Position numbers and translations under genes: made by a program | Notes under the pieces: model-generated | Told to the model about the DNA's origin: nothing | The model's database searches: none | What the model saw: only the letters and a program-made list of their open reading frames with translations | Shown here: positions 1 to 11,763 of the stretch, one piece after another | Layout: the number at the start of each line of letters is the position of its first letter | Numbering within the stretch: the first letter of the stretch is position 1 | DNA from: Flaccisagitta enflata | Lineage: Eukaryota > Chaetognatha > Sagittoidea > Aphragmophora | Direction: 5' to 3' | Length of the DNA: 64,000 nt | Assembly (NCBI GenBank): GCA_965153355.1 | Contig: OZ231127.1 | Coordinates: 59,644,001 to 59,708,000, forward strand

Positions 1-903
1 TATCTTTCCTCTAAACATATTTGGCCACTATGAGAGAAGGTTTGATCTCACAAATAAGTTTTCTTTGGATACCATTTGCAACATCTTCAAATCCAATATA
101 ATTACCCCTTATCATCTTTTTCCTTGGAGAGTGCCTGTACTTAAAGGTTCCAGCCATCTTGTATTGTGATGATAAATTCTTCTTCCTCTACTGGCCAGAT
201 GAACTCTCCTTGAGGTACTTCAGTAAATAAAAGAGTCTCAGCCTCTTTGCTGGCTTGTTTGCTGACTGAATACCTGCAGATTTTGAGGCAATGTAGACAT
301 CCTCCATTGTCACAAAATCTTGATTTGGACAACCCTGTGCAAAGCAAGCAGATTCTAGTACATTTGCTTAACAGTGATGCTGTATTATTGAAATAAACAA
401 AGTCATAAGGCATCTCAGTGAACATGACTTTTTTCAAGTTGACTTTCCTATTAAGGATGAAAAGTTGATCTTGCTCACTTAATTTTTTTAGCCTATCATC
501 GCATTTCTTGACTTTAGCCTGAGACAAAAATGGTGTGTAGTACCTGTGTCTATCCTTATTTTCCTTGCACAGAGTATAAGCTTGTGCTTAGATTGTTCCT
601 TTGACAAGATGTCTGCCTCAGCATCTGTCACTGACTATTAAGACTCTACTCTTGACTCGAGCACAAGTCTGTCACTTATGGCCTTTAATGCTCTTACATG
701 CGCCCAAAGAAATTTCTACCTGCTATATTATCGAAAGGAACTATTCTTAGTTGTTCCAACCTCCAGCTTTGAGACATCATACTGCTGAAGATGTTTTTTT
801 AAGAACAATTGTATCCACTCCTTATCATACTCCTTACTAAATCCATCGTAAAGAACAAGGAGAGCATGCCTCTCAACTGAACTGGTTTTCATCATCTTTT
901 TGT
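1..903 (-). pseudogene. Degenerate coding fragments of unknown family
   Basis: Several minus-strand stretches read like protein but in different frames. The longest open stretch is 527-141 (128 codons). It opens on TTG with no ATG, is Cys-rich (for example CLHCLKICRYS), and ends in a Glu-rich run followed by a stop. A polypyrimidine-CAG near 519-533 could be a splice acceptor. Downstream, about 135-15 in the next frame, is a basic segment (KYRHSPRKKMIRGNY). Upstream, 903-723 encodes a segment beginning KMMKTSSVERHALL and running to a stop. Frame changes and stops between these blocks suggest a decayed gene or transposon, or exons of an undetected gene. I do not recognise the family. Confidence 0.35.
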
Positions 904-2119
904 ACAAATTTTGAAAGATTTAATGAAGTTGTAAATTATTGTAGGGTCCATCATGTTGCCCAAAAAGGGTTCCACAAGATGATAGATGACAAGAACTTCT
1001 GTACTGACTGATGGATAGACTGACAGACAGGCAGGAAGAAAGACTTAATAGAGTAGAAATGAAGACAATAAACAAAATCTAACCTTTGCGCCAAAAAAAA
1101 ACAAAAAAACAAAAAACAAAAGCAAAAACATTAAAAAAACAAGCGAGGAATTCAGTGTATGCATTCTAAGCACAGCATTCTATTCATGATATATGCTGGA
1201 AAGGTCATCACTACTTATCTATGCATGTTTGACTACTACTTCATATACCAAATAAGACAAAAAACACGAAAAAGCAAAAAATTGGTCAAATTTCGGTTTT
1301 TAGCCTGTTTGGGTTTTTTTTTCAACCAAATGAGCTCAACTCAATTTTTTCCATCATATCTTAGGCCTACTCACATGTTTATCCATCACACTGAGCAGTC
1401 CTATGAAACAAGTCTCGTACTCCCCTAACTGTGTAGGTGGGTGGAGGGGGGTAAAATGGCGTTAGCTGTTTTTCCCCATAAGGGTGGGATTTGATGGACT
1501 GCGTCGGTGGGTGGAGGGGGATAAAGTTGCGCTAGGTGTTTTTTTCATCAGATTTGATGGACTGTGGAGCTGGGATGCAAAGTTGACCCGAAAACACCAA
1601 AAAAAGCCAAATGTTACCGGCGAACTAACGGACAGACCATGTAACTATATAGCGATTATGTACAATCACATGCACGCGACGAAATATATTACGTCAGACC
1701 CGACATGAGGCATTGTCTATCAACGTCAAGTAACTCACGTTCCCCGTTCACAGGTACGGTTTCAGTTGAAATATTAAAGATTTCAGCATCCTATCAATTG
1801 GATTATAGAATGGGATCTTCGCTGTGAAAAACAAACTTTTTCATGTTGTAATTCGCTTTTTTTACATTTAATCTACATTTTTCTGTCTAAATTGTAACTT
1901 TGTGCCTGGACTACGGTGCATACACGCCTCTGTCGCTATTCTGTCACCGAAATGAATTGCATTTAAGTTAATGTTTAAGTTAATGGATATTGTGAAACAT
2001 AAATTTTATTAGCAGCTGCGGAAATTGCGACAAAAATTCAAATTAAGCCGCATTCGCTTGGGATTCCATGACGGAGAAAGACCGAAAATTTTTATGCTGA
2101 TAACAGTATAATCGAAGGA
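904..2119. other. Non-coding stretch upstream of the LRR gene
   Basis: No convincing gene. It contains A-rich runs near 1088-1140. Two imperfect copies of a ~66-bp unit, each with GGTGGGTGGAGGGGG, lie at about 1436-1503 and 1504-1568. The part at 1570-1700, ending in a GCACGCGACGAAAT motif, may be a decayed family A element. The last ~400 bp precede the LRR ORF and would hold its promoter; no clear TATA box was identified. Confidence 0.4.
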
Positions 2120-3250
2120 ATGGCTCCTTATTCCCTAAAGTCATTTATAGTCACTCTCATCATCAGCCTCATTTCAAATGAGTTTCAAATTAGGAGCAAG
2201 CACTTCTCAACAAATCAAAGGGGGGTTGTCGATGCATTCGGATCGCATAAAGAGAAACAATCGCCTTTGACCGAGTTCAGTGACTGTCAACTCATATGTG
2301 AGGTTTACAAACATGAAATCGGGGGAGGCGAGGAATATATCTGCACTTGGAATAGAACAGAAAGCCTGTGCTCCGTAGTTACGCAGCAGACTTTAAGAAA
2401 CGCGAAATATCTCGAAATCGAAGGACAGGTGTGGCGAAATCTCGTGGATAATAACTTAGTTTTTGGAATCAAGATTTCCCATCCTAATATAACCGCTCTA
2501 GAATTTGGGCTCCTACGCGATTACGGTTTCATCAGTGAATTCAAATGCACAGACACGCAATTAAGTGACATCGAAGATGGAGCTTTTTCTGGGATGTGTA
2601 AAAAAGATCCTCTCAACTTTAACCCGCAGAATGTTCTTGACCTCAGCGGCAATCAATTGAGTTCCTTACGCGCCGGAATTTTCAAAGGAACTGTAAACAT
2701 TATCGAACTTTACCTGCAAAAAAATCGGATTCAAGTCATCGAAATAGATTCTTTTGCTAGTTTGACAAAAGTAATAAAAATAGACTTAAGTTTTAATCAA
2801 ATCAATCATTTGAACAGTGATGTATTCAACCCCACTGTTGCATTGCAGGAGCTGAAACTTTCGGGGAACTTTTTAAAGAACATGCCTTCTTTCCGTGGAT
2901 TATATTCCTTGAGGTCGTTGGACCTTGACCGCAACGAATTAGAAAAATCAGATTATTTACCTACATCGATGGAGTTTCTTAACATGTCAAGAAATAGATT
3001 GAAAGACTTTTTTTGTCCTGGAATCCGTGGCACTCCGAACCTTAAAGATATCGATTTAAGTCTGAACGACTTAACTTCATTCAAACTGCCACTAATGAGG
3101 GGTCAACAAGGGCACGAAGAGATGTTAAAGAACATTCGACTTCAAGGAAATAGTATTTCTGATGTAGGCATCGACTTTTATTTCGACCGTAACAGACACA
3201 AAAAAACCATTTTGATCCTTGACCTCCTAGACCTCGACGTCTTTTACTAA
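2120..3250 (+). CDS. Secreted leucine-rich-repeat protein, Toll-receptor-like ectodomain (probably truncated)
   Basis: A single 376-codon frame. The start ATG is followed by G and has a purine at -3. Residues 1-20 are hydrophobic (SFIVTLIISLI) and look like a signal peptide. A Cys-containing N-terminal cap follows (C56, C60, C75, C84). At least eight LRR cores match LxxLxLxxNxL: residues ~172-181, 196-204, 219-228, 243-252, 264-274, 285-294, 308-318 and 337-346; for example VLDLSGNQL and IKIDLSFNQI. Sequons occur near residues 78 and 123. A ninth repeat begins (ILILDL) but loses register and stops. No transmembrane helix or TIR domain follows; instead a long CGA/CAA array begins. This repeat spacing is typical of Toll-like receptors and LRR-only immune proteins. 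It could be an LRR-only secreted protein, the first exon of a longer gene, or a TLR pseudogene cut off at the array. Ligand unknown. Confidence 0.7.
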   Translation: MAPYSLKSFIVTLIISLISNEFQIRSKHFSTNQRGVVDAFGSHKEKQSPLTEFSDCQLICEVYKHEIGGGEEYICTWNRTESLCSVVTQQTLRNAKYLEIEGQVWRNLVDNNLVFGIKISHPNITALEFGLLRDYGFISEFKCTDTQLSDIEDGAFSGMCKKDPLNFNPQNVLDLSGNQLSSLRAGIFKGTVNIIELYLQKNRIQVIEIDSFASLTKVIKIDLSFNQINHLNSDVFNPTVALQELKLSGNFLKNMPSFRGLYSLRSLDLDRNELEKSDYLPTSMEFLNMSRNRLKDFFCPGIRGTPNLKDIDLSLNDLTSFKLPLMRGQQGHEEMLKNIRLQGNSISDVGIDFYFDRNRHKKTILILDLLDLDVFY

Positions 3251-4080
3251 ATAACTAATAACTAAACTCCAAACAATGGCGATTACGATGATAACGGAGA
3301 AGTCGACGGTGCAGAGGAAGCTGACAATGCAACGACGATCGCGATGTTGCGGTGAGAACGACGATGACGATGGCAATGACGGTGATGATGATGACGAAGA
3401 CGACGACGAAAAGATAAAGACGAAGAAAACGGTAACGTTAACCCAGCAATAACAGCAATCAACAACAGCAACAGCATGCTGCTGCAACAACAACAACAAC
3501 AACAACGTCAAAAACAGCAGCTCAGCAACAATGTCAACAGCAACGTCGCGACAACAATGTCAACAACAACGTCAACAACAATGTCAACAACAACGTCAAC
3601 AACAACGTCAACAACAACGTCGACAACGACGTCAGCGACGACGACAACAACGTCGTCGACAACAACGTCACGGCGACGACGACGACGGCGACGACGGCGA
3701 CAACGACGACAACGACAACGGCAGCAACAACGACGACGACAACGACGACGATAACAACGCCGACGACGACAACGACAGCGAAGCGACAGCAGCGACAACA
3801 ACAACGACAACGACAGCGACAACGACAACAGCGACAACAGCAGCAACAAACAAACAGCAGACAGCAGAGAAGCAACAGACAACGACAACAGCAGCAACAA
3901 ACAACAAACAACGAATAAAAAACAAAGAAAAAAACAAACAAACAAACAGACAACAACAAAACAAACAAACACCAGACAACAACAGATAAGGAACATCAGC
4001 AACAACAAACAAATAACGAACAACTTAACAGATAAAGACATCAGCAACAACAAACAAATAACCAAACTGCTGTACAGCAA
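3251..4080. repeat. CAA/CGA trinucleotide-rich tract
   Basis: Cryptically simple sequence made of CGA, GAT, CAA and CAG triplets, densest at 3480-3990. Long open frames on both strands (poly-Gln/Thr/Asn, poly-Arg, poly-Val/Leu) arise only because a triplet repeat lacks stops. It lies directly after the LRR ORF. Two copies of a GAACATCAGCAACAACAAAC-like unit lie at about 3990-4060. Confidence 0.9.
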
Positions 4081-5093
4081 CAGCATGCTGCTGCTCGCGT
4101 CAACAACATCCTTCTTTCTTTTATCAACAAACAAACAACAGATAACGGCAACAACAGTAAAGAACAAAAACAAAAGCGTGAAGCGGTATTTTGCTGTTTG
4201 CAACTTTTGTTTCAGCGCAACCATGTTCTTCAACGCGTCTGAATATTCACACTTTTCCCTTCCAGGTAACATAATATCCGATTGGCGTCAACTGACTGCT
4301 GCATGGAGATGATTGCGGTTACCATCAAGTCTATCGTGGCCATGGTGGCGCTGAAACTCCAAATCTTCTTACAGAATACAACAAAAACAACAACAACAGC
4401 AACAACATCGACTGCTGCTGCTGCCTCGACAACAACAACAATTAGATAGCCACTGCTACATAGATGATTTGTTTCACTTAGCACCCATCGCAATCTCTGT
4501 ATCAAATATTGTTTGAGTTTGTATTTGTGTGGAGGGTGGTGAAGTGATCATACAATAATTTTCATTTCAAAAATAAACGTTTCAAGCTGATTTCATCTGG
4601 AATGTAAGACAGAACTGTTGACTTAGAGCAGTTGTTCAGTGCTGGAACAGTTTTCAAGAACGAATATGAAAGCTATGGGAAATCTTTGTTTTTAGGTCAT
4701 GTGCTACACAACTAAATCAACCACCTGTTGGTCCCTCTATCCATCCGTCCATCTGTCCACCCATCATCCAGCAGTCTGTCCGTTTGCCACGTTTGTTGAT
4801 TTTGGGTAACTTACAGGTCGCTGCCCCTGTCAAAAAACCTGATTGGCCTCCCATATTAACAACTGCATACCTGCACGCAACTAAAGCTGTTCTATCTGTC
4901 GCTGTGTCCATCTGTTGATCAGTCTGTCCGATCAACTGCCAAAAATTTGCTTCTTAGGCATATTGCATCTCTGCCCCTGCCCATTGACAAAATAGCTTCT
5001 GCATTACTGCCAATGCCTACTCACACACATTTACAAGCGTTTATCAGATTTTTGACCAACTAGATATGAGGCTGTCACCCTCACAAGTCAGAC
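4081..5093. other. Non-coding stretch with a possible decayed family A element
   Basis: No gene seen. A short CAA tract lies at 4379-4440. From about 4690 to 4990 there is a decayed sequence with features of a reversed family A element: a TTTTTAGG start, CCATCCGTCCATCTGTCC tetramers and a CTGCCCCTGCCCA core. The ends are too degraded to place. Confidence 0.35.
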
Positions 5094-6585
5094 ATGACTT
5101 TTTTCAAACGGTTGGCAATGGTTGGCAAGGAAACGCCTATGATTTTTAGAATCAGCGTTGCAGGTTTACCCAAACGTTATGTTTTCAGGCTTATCGAGGG
5201 TACTTCCATTCCTTCCTCTAAAGCTGTCATATTCAGTAGGAAAAAACTTCCCCATGATTTCAAGCAATCAGATATCCTACTGGATGTGGAAATTCTATCA
5301 GTTGACGATCGTACTTCATTCTTCGGTATAGCAATAGACAGTACACTTAGCTGGGATAAACATTGTACAAACGTGGTTAATAAGATATCGAGAAATAAAA
5401 GTGTGATAAACAGGGTGAAAAAAGTGCTCCCAGCCCCTACCCTTAAAGTATTGTATCATTCATTCATTCAGCCGCATATTCTGTATGGGCTTCCTGCTTG
5501 GGGAGGATGCAACTCTCAAAACAGTAAAAGAATAATTACAATCCAAAAGAGGGCCATCAGGACGATCACTAAGTCCTACTTCTCTGCACACACAGAGCCC
5601 AGGATGAAAGAGCTGGGACTCCTCAAATTTTCTGATCTTTACGAGGTACAATGTCTCATGCTTACTCACGATTGTTTCTATCATAGAGCCCCCGAAATGA
5701 TAGCTGAACGCATTGGTATGCCAAATATTGATTATAATCTACGGGGGCAGGCCCAAAACCCACTGGACCTCAGGCTACCTTATCTTAAATCCCGAGCCGC
5801 AACCAGCAGCTTTAGTGTTAAGGCCCCAGCGTTTTGGAATAATACCCTGGTACTATCTAGGAAATAATTATGGAATCAAAAAGGGTGCGATTTGACTTAT
5901 CAAACAAATTCTGTTAAAACCATGATACTGATCGCATAAGCACTTCATGTGATATTTTGTTGCTAATATCTTCAATTTTACCAGTTAAAGGCAGAGATTT
6001 GATAAAACTTTCATACAGATTATTAGAATGTTGTTCTGCTGCGTCTATGCGGTTATTGTCAGTTGCTCATTTAATAGGTTCCGTTGTTTGCTTGCCGTTT
6101 CTAAATAGTTTAAACCCACGAAACTAGATTGCGCTCATCTTGAAGATTTTTCGATGTAGATAAATTTGCTTTTTAAAAAAGGTTATTCTTTGCCTTTCTG
6201 GAAAGGAATATATAAGCAGAAGAAAGACCTAATTTTTGTGTTCTATCATTTTCACTTTTTTCTACCCATTTTGAAAATGAAAGTTTTCACTCTTTTGCTT
6301 GTCATTTCTAAACAATTTGAGCTACAGAGACCAGATTGAACTCATCTTGAAGATTTTTTGATGTAGATAAATTTGCTTTTTTGAAAAAATTATTTAGAAT
6401 TTCTAGAAGTCAAGATATCTATGGTTGAAGTTGATTCCATAATTATTTCCCAGGTAGTAGAGCTAAGGAAAATTGATCAAAAACCTCTCTTTAAAAGAAA
6501 TCTCAAAAAATCTATTTTGAATAGATATGATCATAAAACTGACTGCAATAACCCCAGGTGTAGAGACCATAGGCACCATACCTAA
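5094..6585 (+). pseudogene. 3' end of a non-LTR retrotransposon ORF2 (Jockey/CR1-like), interrupted
   Basis: The frame at 5094-5855 encodes the region after the catalytic core of a LINE reverse transcriptase. It contains the typical FFGIAIDSTLSWDKH motif (family form FLGVxIDxxLxWxxH), then SFIQPHILYGLPAWG, then IQKRAIRTIT. The catalytic fingers and palm are absent, so the copy is 5'-truncated, as is usual for LINEs. The frame breaks after AFWNNT at 5855. It resumes at about 6460 with ELRKIDQKPLFKRNLKK and runs to a Cys/His-rich tail (CNNPRCRDHRHH) and a stop at 6583-6585. The two halves are separated by the inserted element at 5856-6453. The first ~40 codons, from the ATG at 5094, may be fortuitous. 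Superfamily assignment is by motif only. Confidence 0.75.
5856..6453. mobile_element. Inverted-repeat element inserted in the LINE
   Basis: The ends are inverted copies of each other over 23 bp with one mismatch: 5857-5879 (GGAAATAATTATGGAATCAA after CTA) against 6431-6453. The flanks read GTACTA and GTAGTA, a possible imperfect 6-bp target duplication. Excising the element restores LINE-like sequence. Inside, two related ~95-bp blocks lie at about 6095-6190 and 6302-6400 (offset 207), both with CTCATCTTGAAGATTTTT. No ORF, so it is a MITE of undetermined superfamily. Confidence 0.65.
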
Positions 6586-6664
6586 TAGTCGCAAAAGCGT
6601 TAGATGGTCAGCGGTACCCGTGCCCTGCTTAAGTAGGTTGTGGAGGAAGTTGAGGGAGAGAGGG

Positions 6665-7038
6665 CAGTGACGCGAAGGGTCGATGGCGCTGTGTCACGCC
6701 TTATAGGAGCCTCATATCATGTCCTTCTCCTCCTCCACCCCCCTCCCCAGCCTCCGGGCCCCTTATCTCAGCCTGGAGGCCCATATCCCAATCTTGGGGC
6801 AATCCCAGTCTTGAGGCCCAATCTGAGACTGGAATCTGAGCCTCGGGGGTGAGCAGCTTGAGGTGGGATTTGAGCCTCAGGTTAATCTAGGCCCCCAAGC
6901 CTGGGATATGGGCCTCCAGGCTGAGATATGGACCCGAAGGCTGGGGGGAGGGGGGGGTACAAAAAAGAAGAAGGAGAAGGAGAAAATTCCCCATATGTGT
7001 GAAAGCATAGGTCATCGACCCCTTCGGGGCCGCTGCCC
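6665..7038. mobile_element. Family B palindromic element, degraded (B1)
   Basis: The right arm ends CCTTCGGGGCCGCTGCCC at 7020-7038. The left arm is mutated (GGGCAGTGACGCGAAGGGTC at about 6661). The core is GC-rich, with repeated (T)GGAGGCCCATATC-like units that pair across the centre. It is the counterpart of B2 in the duplicated segment. Protein frames through it are non-coding shadows. Confidence 0.65.
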
Positions 7039-7436
7039 AAAAGGAGCTAACTAGGTCAGCATCCCCCATTTTGAATAACGTTTGGGAGCTGAGGTATATT
7101 ACACTGATACCAGATAATCACTCTTTAACTGCAGTTGTTCGATGCTAAAATTGCAATTTTTTTGTTACCTTTTTTTCTCTAACGAGCAAAAAAGCGGTGA
7201 AACGCAATCCCACGCGAATCTAATGCTTTGGTGTTGTGAAAGATGGACACAGCGGACCTTATTGTCATCTTTTTCCATAAAAAGGACGATGTCCCCACCA
7301 TCAGCAGACCATAAGAGATGACAAAAATTACAGAAGGGGCAGGATTGACTAGTAAAAGCAGCAGAAATGGCGTGAAATGTCATGATTAGGAATAATATCA
7401 ATTCAACGATGACTTGACATGATGGGAAAAGTGTTG

Positions 7437-7625
7437 CGCTCTCATGCTCTTGCTCTCTGGCCCTCTCTCTCGCTCTCTGGCTCTCTGGCTCTGGCTCTTG
7501 CTCTTGCTCTTGCTCTCGCTCTTGCTCTCTCGCTCTCACTCTCGCTCTTGCTCTTGTTATATTGCTCTCTTGCGCTCTTGCTCTTGCTCTCGCACTTGCT
7601 CTTGCTCTCTCTTTCACTCTCTCTG
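7437..7625. repeat. CTCTTG/CTCTCG/CTCTGG hexamer array
   Basis: A degenerate hexanucleotide array. Both strands stay open (Leu/Ser/Ala on one, Arg/Glu/Gln on the other) because the period is a multiple of three. A homologous array occurs in the second duplicate copy, and a similar one near 22.8-23.0 kb. Confidence 0.9.
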
Positions 7626-8039
7626 TCATACTTCACTAGAGATCATTTTTGCGATGAAGGAACAAAGACTTTTCCATGGAACAGTGGGAAAAAAATATCG
7701 ATTTACACCAGTGGAAGAAATGACATCTTTCATAATATTAGCCTTGTAGCTTTATCGACATTAAAAGAACTACAATGTTTAATAATTTAACCCTCATGTT
7801 CATTTCAGAAAGCAAAAGAATTGTACTTTGTGTCATTGTTGATAAGAAAGATAAAAAATGTCATTTGGTTTACGCATTTTAACGTGATCTCTAAGTTTGT
7901 TGAGAAAAACTGACTGACTGCAATAACCCCAGGTGTAGAGACCATAGGCACCATACCTAATAGTCGCAAAAGCGTTAGATGGTCAGCGGTACCCGTGCCC
8001 TGCTTAAGTAGGTTGTGGAGGAAGTTGAGGGGGAGCAGT

Positions 8040-8446
8040 GCAGCGGCCCCAAAGGGGTCGATGACCTATGCTTTCACACATATGGGGAATTTTCTCCTCC
8101 TCCTTCTCCTTCTCCTCCTCCGCACCCCCCCTCCCCCCAGCCTCCGGGCCCATATCTCAGCCTGGAGGCCCATATCCCAATCTTGGGGCCCAAATCCCAG
8201 TCTTGAAGCCCAAATCCCTAGAGACTGGAATCTGGGCCTCGGGGTTGGAATTTGGGCCTTGAGGATGGGATTTGGGCCTCAAGACTGGTATTTGGGCCCC
8301 AAGCCTGGGATATGGGCCTCCAGGCTGAGATATGGACCCGGAGGCTGGGGGGAGGGGGGGTACAAAAAAGAAGAAGAGAAGGAGGAGGAGAAAATTCCCC
8401 ATATGTGTGAAAGCATAGGTCATCGACCCCTTCGGGGCCGCTGCCC
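8040..8446. mobile_element. Family B palindromic element (B2)
   Basis: Inverted arms of about 60 bp: 8040-8100 (GCAGCGGCCCCAAAGGGG, then CGATGACCTATGCTTTCACA) and the complement at about 8383-8443 (ending CCCCTTCGGGGCCGCTGC). Between them are repeated ~30-bp GC-rich units around GGCCCATATCCCAATCTTGG, themselves arranged as an inverted repeat, so the whole element can fold on itself. There is no ORF of its own. Confidence 0.8.
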
Positions 8447-8844
8447 AAAAGGAGCTAACTAGGTCAGCATCCCCCATTTTGAATAACATTTGAGAGCTGA
8501 GGTATATTACACTGATACCAGATAATCACTCTTTAACTGAAGTTGTTCGATGCTAAAATTGCAATTTTTTTGTGACCTTTTTTTCTCAAACGAGCAAAAA
8601 AGCGGTGAAACGCAATCCCACGCGAATCTAATGCTTTGGTGTTGTGAAAGATGGACACAGCGGACCTTATCGTCATCTTTTTCCATGAAAAGGACGATGT
8701 CCCCACCATCAGCAGACCATAAGAGATGACAAAAATTACAGAAGGGGCAGGATTGACTAGTAAAAGCAGCAGAAATGGCGTGAAATGTCACGATTAGGAA
8801 TAATATCGATTCAACGATGACTTGACATGATAGGAAAAGTGTTG

Positions 8845-9028
8845 CGCTCTCACGCTCTTGCTCTCTGGCCCTCTCTCTGGCTCTCTGGCTCTCTGGCTCT
8901 CGCTCTTGCTCTTGCTCTTGCTCTTGCTCTCTCGCTCTTACTCTCGCTCTTGCTCTTGCTATCTTGCTCTCTTGCGCTCTTGTTCTTGCTCTCGCACTTG
9001 CTCTCGCTCTCTCTTTCACTCTCTCTGT
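8845..9028. repeat. CTCTTG/CTCTCG hexamer array (copy 2)
   Basis: The counterpart of the array at 7437-7625. It ends where the 152-bp extra segment begins. Confidence 0.9.
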
Positions 9029-9463
9029 TGCTTTTGGGTTAGATTGAGAAAGAGTGTTGTTCAGATTTGGTTTTACGGAAAACTAGGAGTGGTGCGCGTA
9101 TTAACTAGTCAGTGAGGGTTCACAAGGCCCTCTTCCATTTATTTCAGTTTGGGTATAGCGAGGGATATTGTTCCACTTTTCATACTTCACTAGAGATCAT
9201 TTTTGCGATGAAGGAACAAAGACTTTTCCATGGAACAGTGGGAAAAAAATATCGATTTACACCAGTGGAAGAAATGACATCTTTCATAATATTAGCCTTG
9301 TAGCTTTATTGACATTAAAAGAACTACAATGTTTAATAATTTAACCCTCATGTTCATTTCAGAAAGCAAAAGAATTGTACTTTGTGTCATTGTTGAAAAG
9401 AAAGATAAAAAATGTCATTTGGTTTACGCATTTTAACGTGATCTCTCAGTTTGTTGAGAAAAA

Positions 9464-10440
9464 TATTCAAGCTTCTATAAGAAAATCTGAAGACAGTACG
9501 CGTAAAATTGCCAGTAAGCGAATTGTTTCTATTATTCCCCGGCCTTAGCAACGATTTTGATGCAGCGGCATTTTAATTCACCCATGATCGGCCGGTCCCC
9601 CATTCGCTGCGCGTCAATGAGTATTTCTCACGCGACTGCCCCCTTCCAAATGCCAGGTCAGTCCTCTTATTTCTTACGTCACTACCCCTGCCCATTTGCA
9701 CGATATCAAGCTAGAAGTGTATGTAGCCTTGTTCATCTGTCATTCCTCATTCTTTTGGTTTTTCTCGTTGCAACAGCCCGCCGGAGCATTCCATTCATTT
9801 ATTTCGGTCCATTTGAATGATGTAACAATCTAATGGATATTCATGCTGGGAACGGATTTTCCATTCATTCATCCATTCATCCATTCGTTCATTGATTCAG
9901 CTTCATTTGATGATTTCAACGATTTGATGATAATTGCGACTGGGACCGGATCTCGGCGCATCTTCGATCTCCGGTTTGTTACAGTTCTTTTCGCTCAAGA
10001 ACATCCAAACTGGAGCAATGGTGTTATATTTTATTGATATTTCTTAATAAACAAAAAATTACAGTCAGAATAATCAACAGCAACTTGTAAATTTGTAACA
10101 TTTGTCTCAAAGATGGTATTGAGTGTATACTCCAAATCTGTTTACCAAACAGTATCAAAAGGCCGGGGCAGTTTACAGGCTTTTGATTAGAATCAATAAT
10201 ATGGGCATGGATATTGATGCTAGAGCCACCTTTGACTATTGTAAAAACAATGTGTTGCATGCATGCAATTTGAGATTGCAAAGAAAGTGGTTGCCATCTC
10301 TAGGTATACACTACATCGCATAATATTTATTATAAAAAAAATTCGGTCTATTATTATACTGAGTTTTTCTTTCTCCTTTGGTTTTGAGACAATTGAACTA
10401 AAGTTACTGTACGATATCAGCGCATTTATTGAATTGTATT
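9464..10440. other. No gene recognised
   Basis: Unique-looking sequence with short open frames only. It includes a small ATTC-type run at 9862-9895. Nothing supports a gene. Confidence 0.5.
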
Positions 10441-10514
10441 TTAATTGGTAGGACGTTGCTCATCCCAATCCCCGTTTCCCGTTTTAGTATCGTCATTATC
10501 CTCTTCTTTTTTAC

Positions 10515-10965
<451 letters not shown>

Positions 10966-11330
10966 AGATGATGTTATCATAGTAATTGCCGTCATTGTCA
11001 CAAATCTTGCCGCATCGTCTTCGTCATTGACGTGGTTGTCACCGTCATCTTAGCTTCGTCATCGTCATATATTGTCGCCATCGCCGTCGCCGTCGTCATC
11101 GTCGTCGTTGTCATCGTCGTCCATGTCGCTGTAGGATCTTGTTATGGGATTGAGTCCTGATCCTCAGCCCTTGAGCCATCGACTCTGATTCCCCAAGAAT
11201 TTCTGGTTCCACACAAAGGAAAAATGCTACTTTTCAAGTCCCGGCTTAACTTCCAACCTGCATGCGAGAACTGAAAAAAAAATATCAAGAAAAGAGCTCA
11301 GACTTGGTTGAAAATGAGAAGGGGGGGGGA

Positions 11331-11470
<140 letters not shown>

Positions 11471-11516
11471 AGAGACGGACAGAAAGAGAGAGCAGTCAGT
11501 TAGCAAGCTGGCAAGA

Positions 11517-11518
11517 AA

Positions 11519-11574
<56 letters not shown>

Positions 11575-11579
11575 AAAGG

Positions 11580-11626
<47 letters not shown>

Positions 11627-11630
11627 ACGA

Positions 11631-11682
<52 letters not shown>

Positions 11683-11686
11683 AAAA

Positions 11687-11741
<55 letters not shown>

Positions 11742-11757
11742 GAAGAAAGAAAGAAAA
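11517..11757. repeat. (GAAA)n
   Basis: About 60 tetramers with few interruptions. It abuts family A element A3. Another (GAAA)n array resumes at 12009-12150 on the other side of A3. Confidence 0.95.
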
Positions 11758-11763
11758 TAGGAA

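Larger units (their letters stand above)
6537..7909. repeat. Segmental tandem duplication, copy 1
   Basis: The first copy of a ~1.37-kb unit, repeated directly at 7910-9463. Shared blocks include the LINE tail (CAATAACCCCAGGTGTAGAG at 6546 and 7921), a family B element, a unique block from about 7048 (TCAGCATCCCCCATTTTG) and a CTCTTG/CTCTCG tract. The junction lies at GAGAAAAA. Confidence 0.85.
7910..9463. repeat. Segmental tandem duplication, copy 2
   Basis: The second copy of the unit at 6537-7909, nearly identical over most of its length by eye. It carries 152 bp (9029-9180) that are absent from copy 1 at the matching site after CTCTCTGT near 7626. Homology ends at GTTGAGAAAAA near 9463. 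Confidence 0.85.

Noticed and set aside
3227-4272. Long overlapping frames on both strands (poly-Gln, poly-Arg, poly-Val/Leu)
   Set aside because: They are translations of a triplet repeat, open in most frames because the units lack stops; no domain or start context.
7165-7629. 154-codon minus frame with a Cys-rich end (CPFCNFCHLLW)
   Set aside because: Half of it is the hexamer array; the remainder has no family resemblance, and the copy 2 version differs only by drift. Not enough to call a gene.
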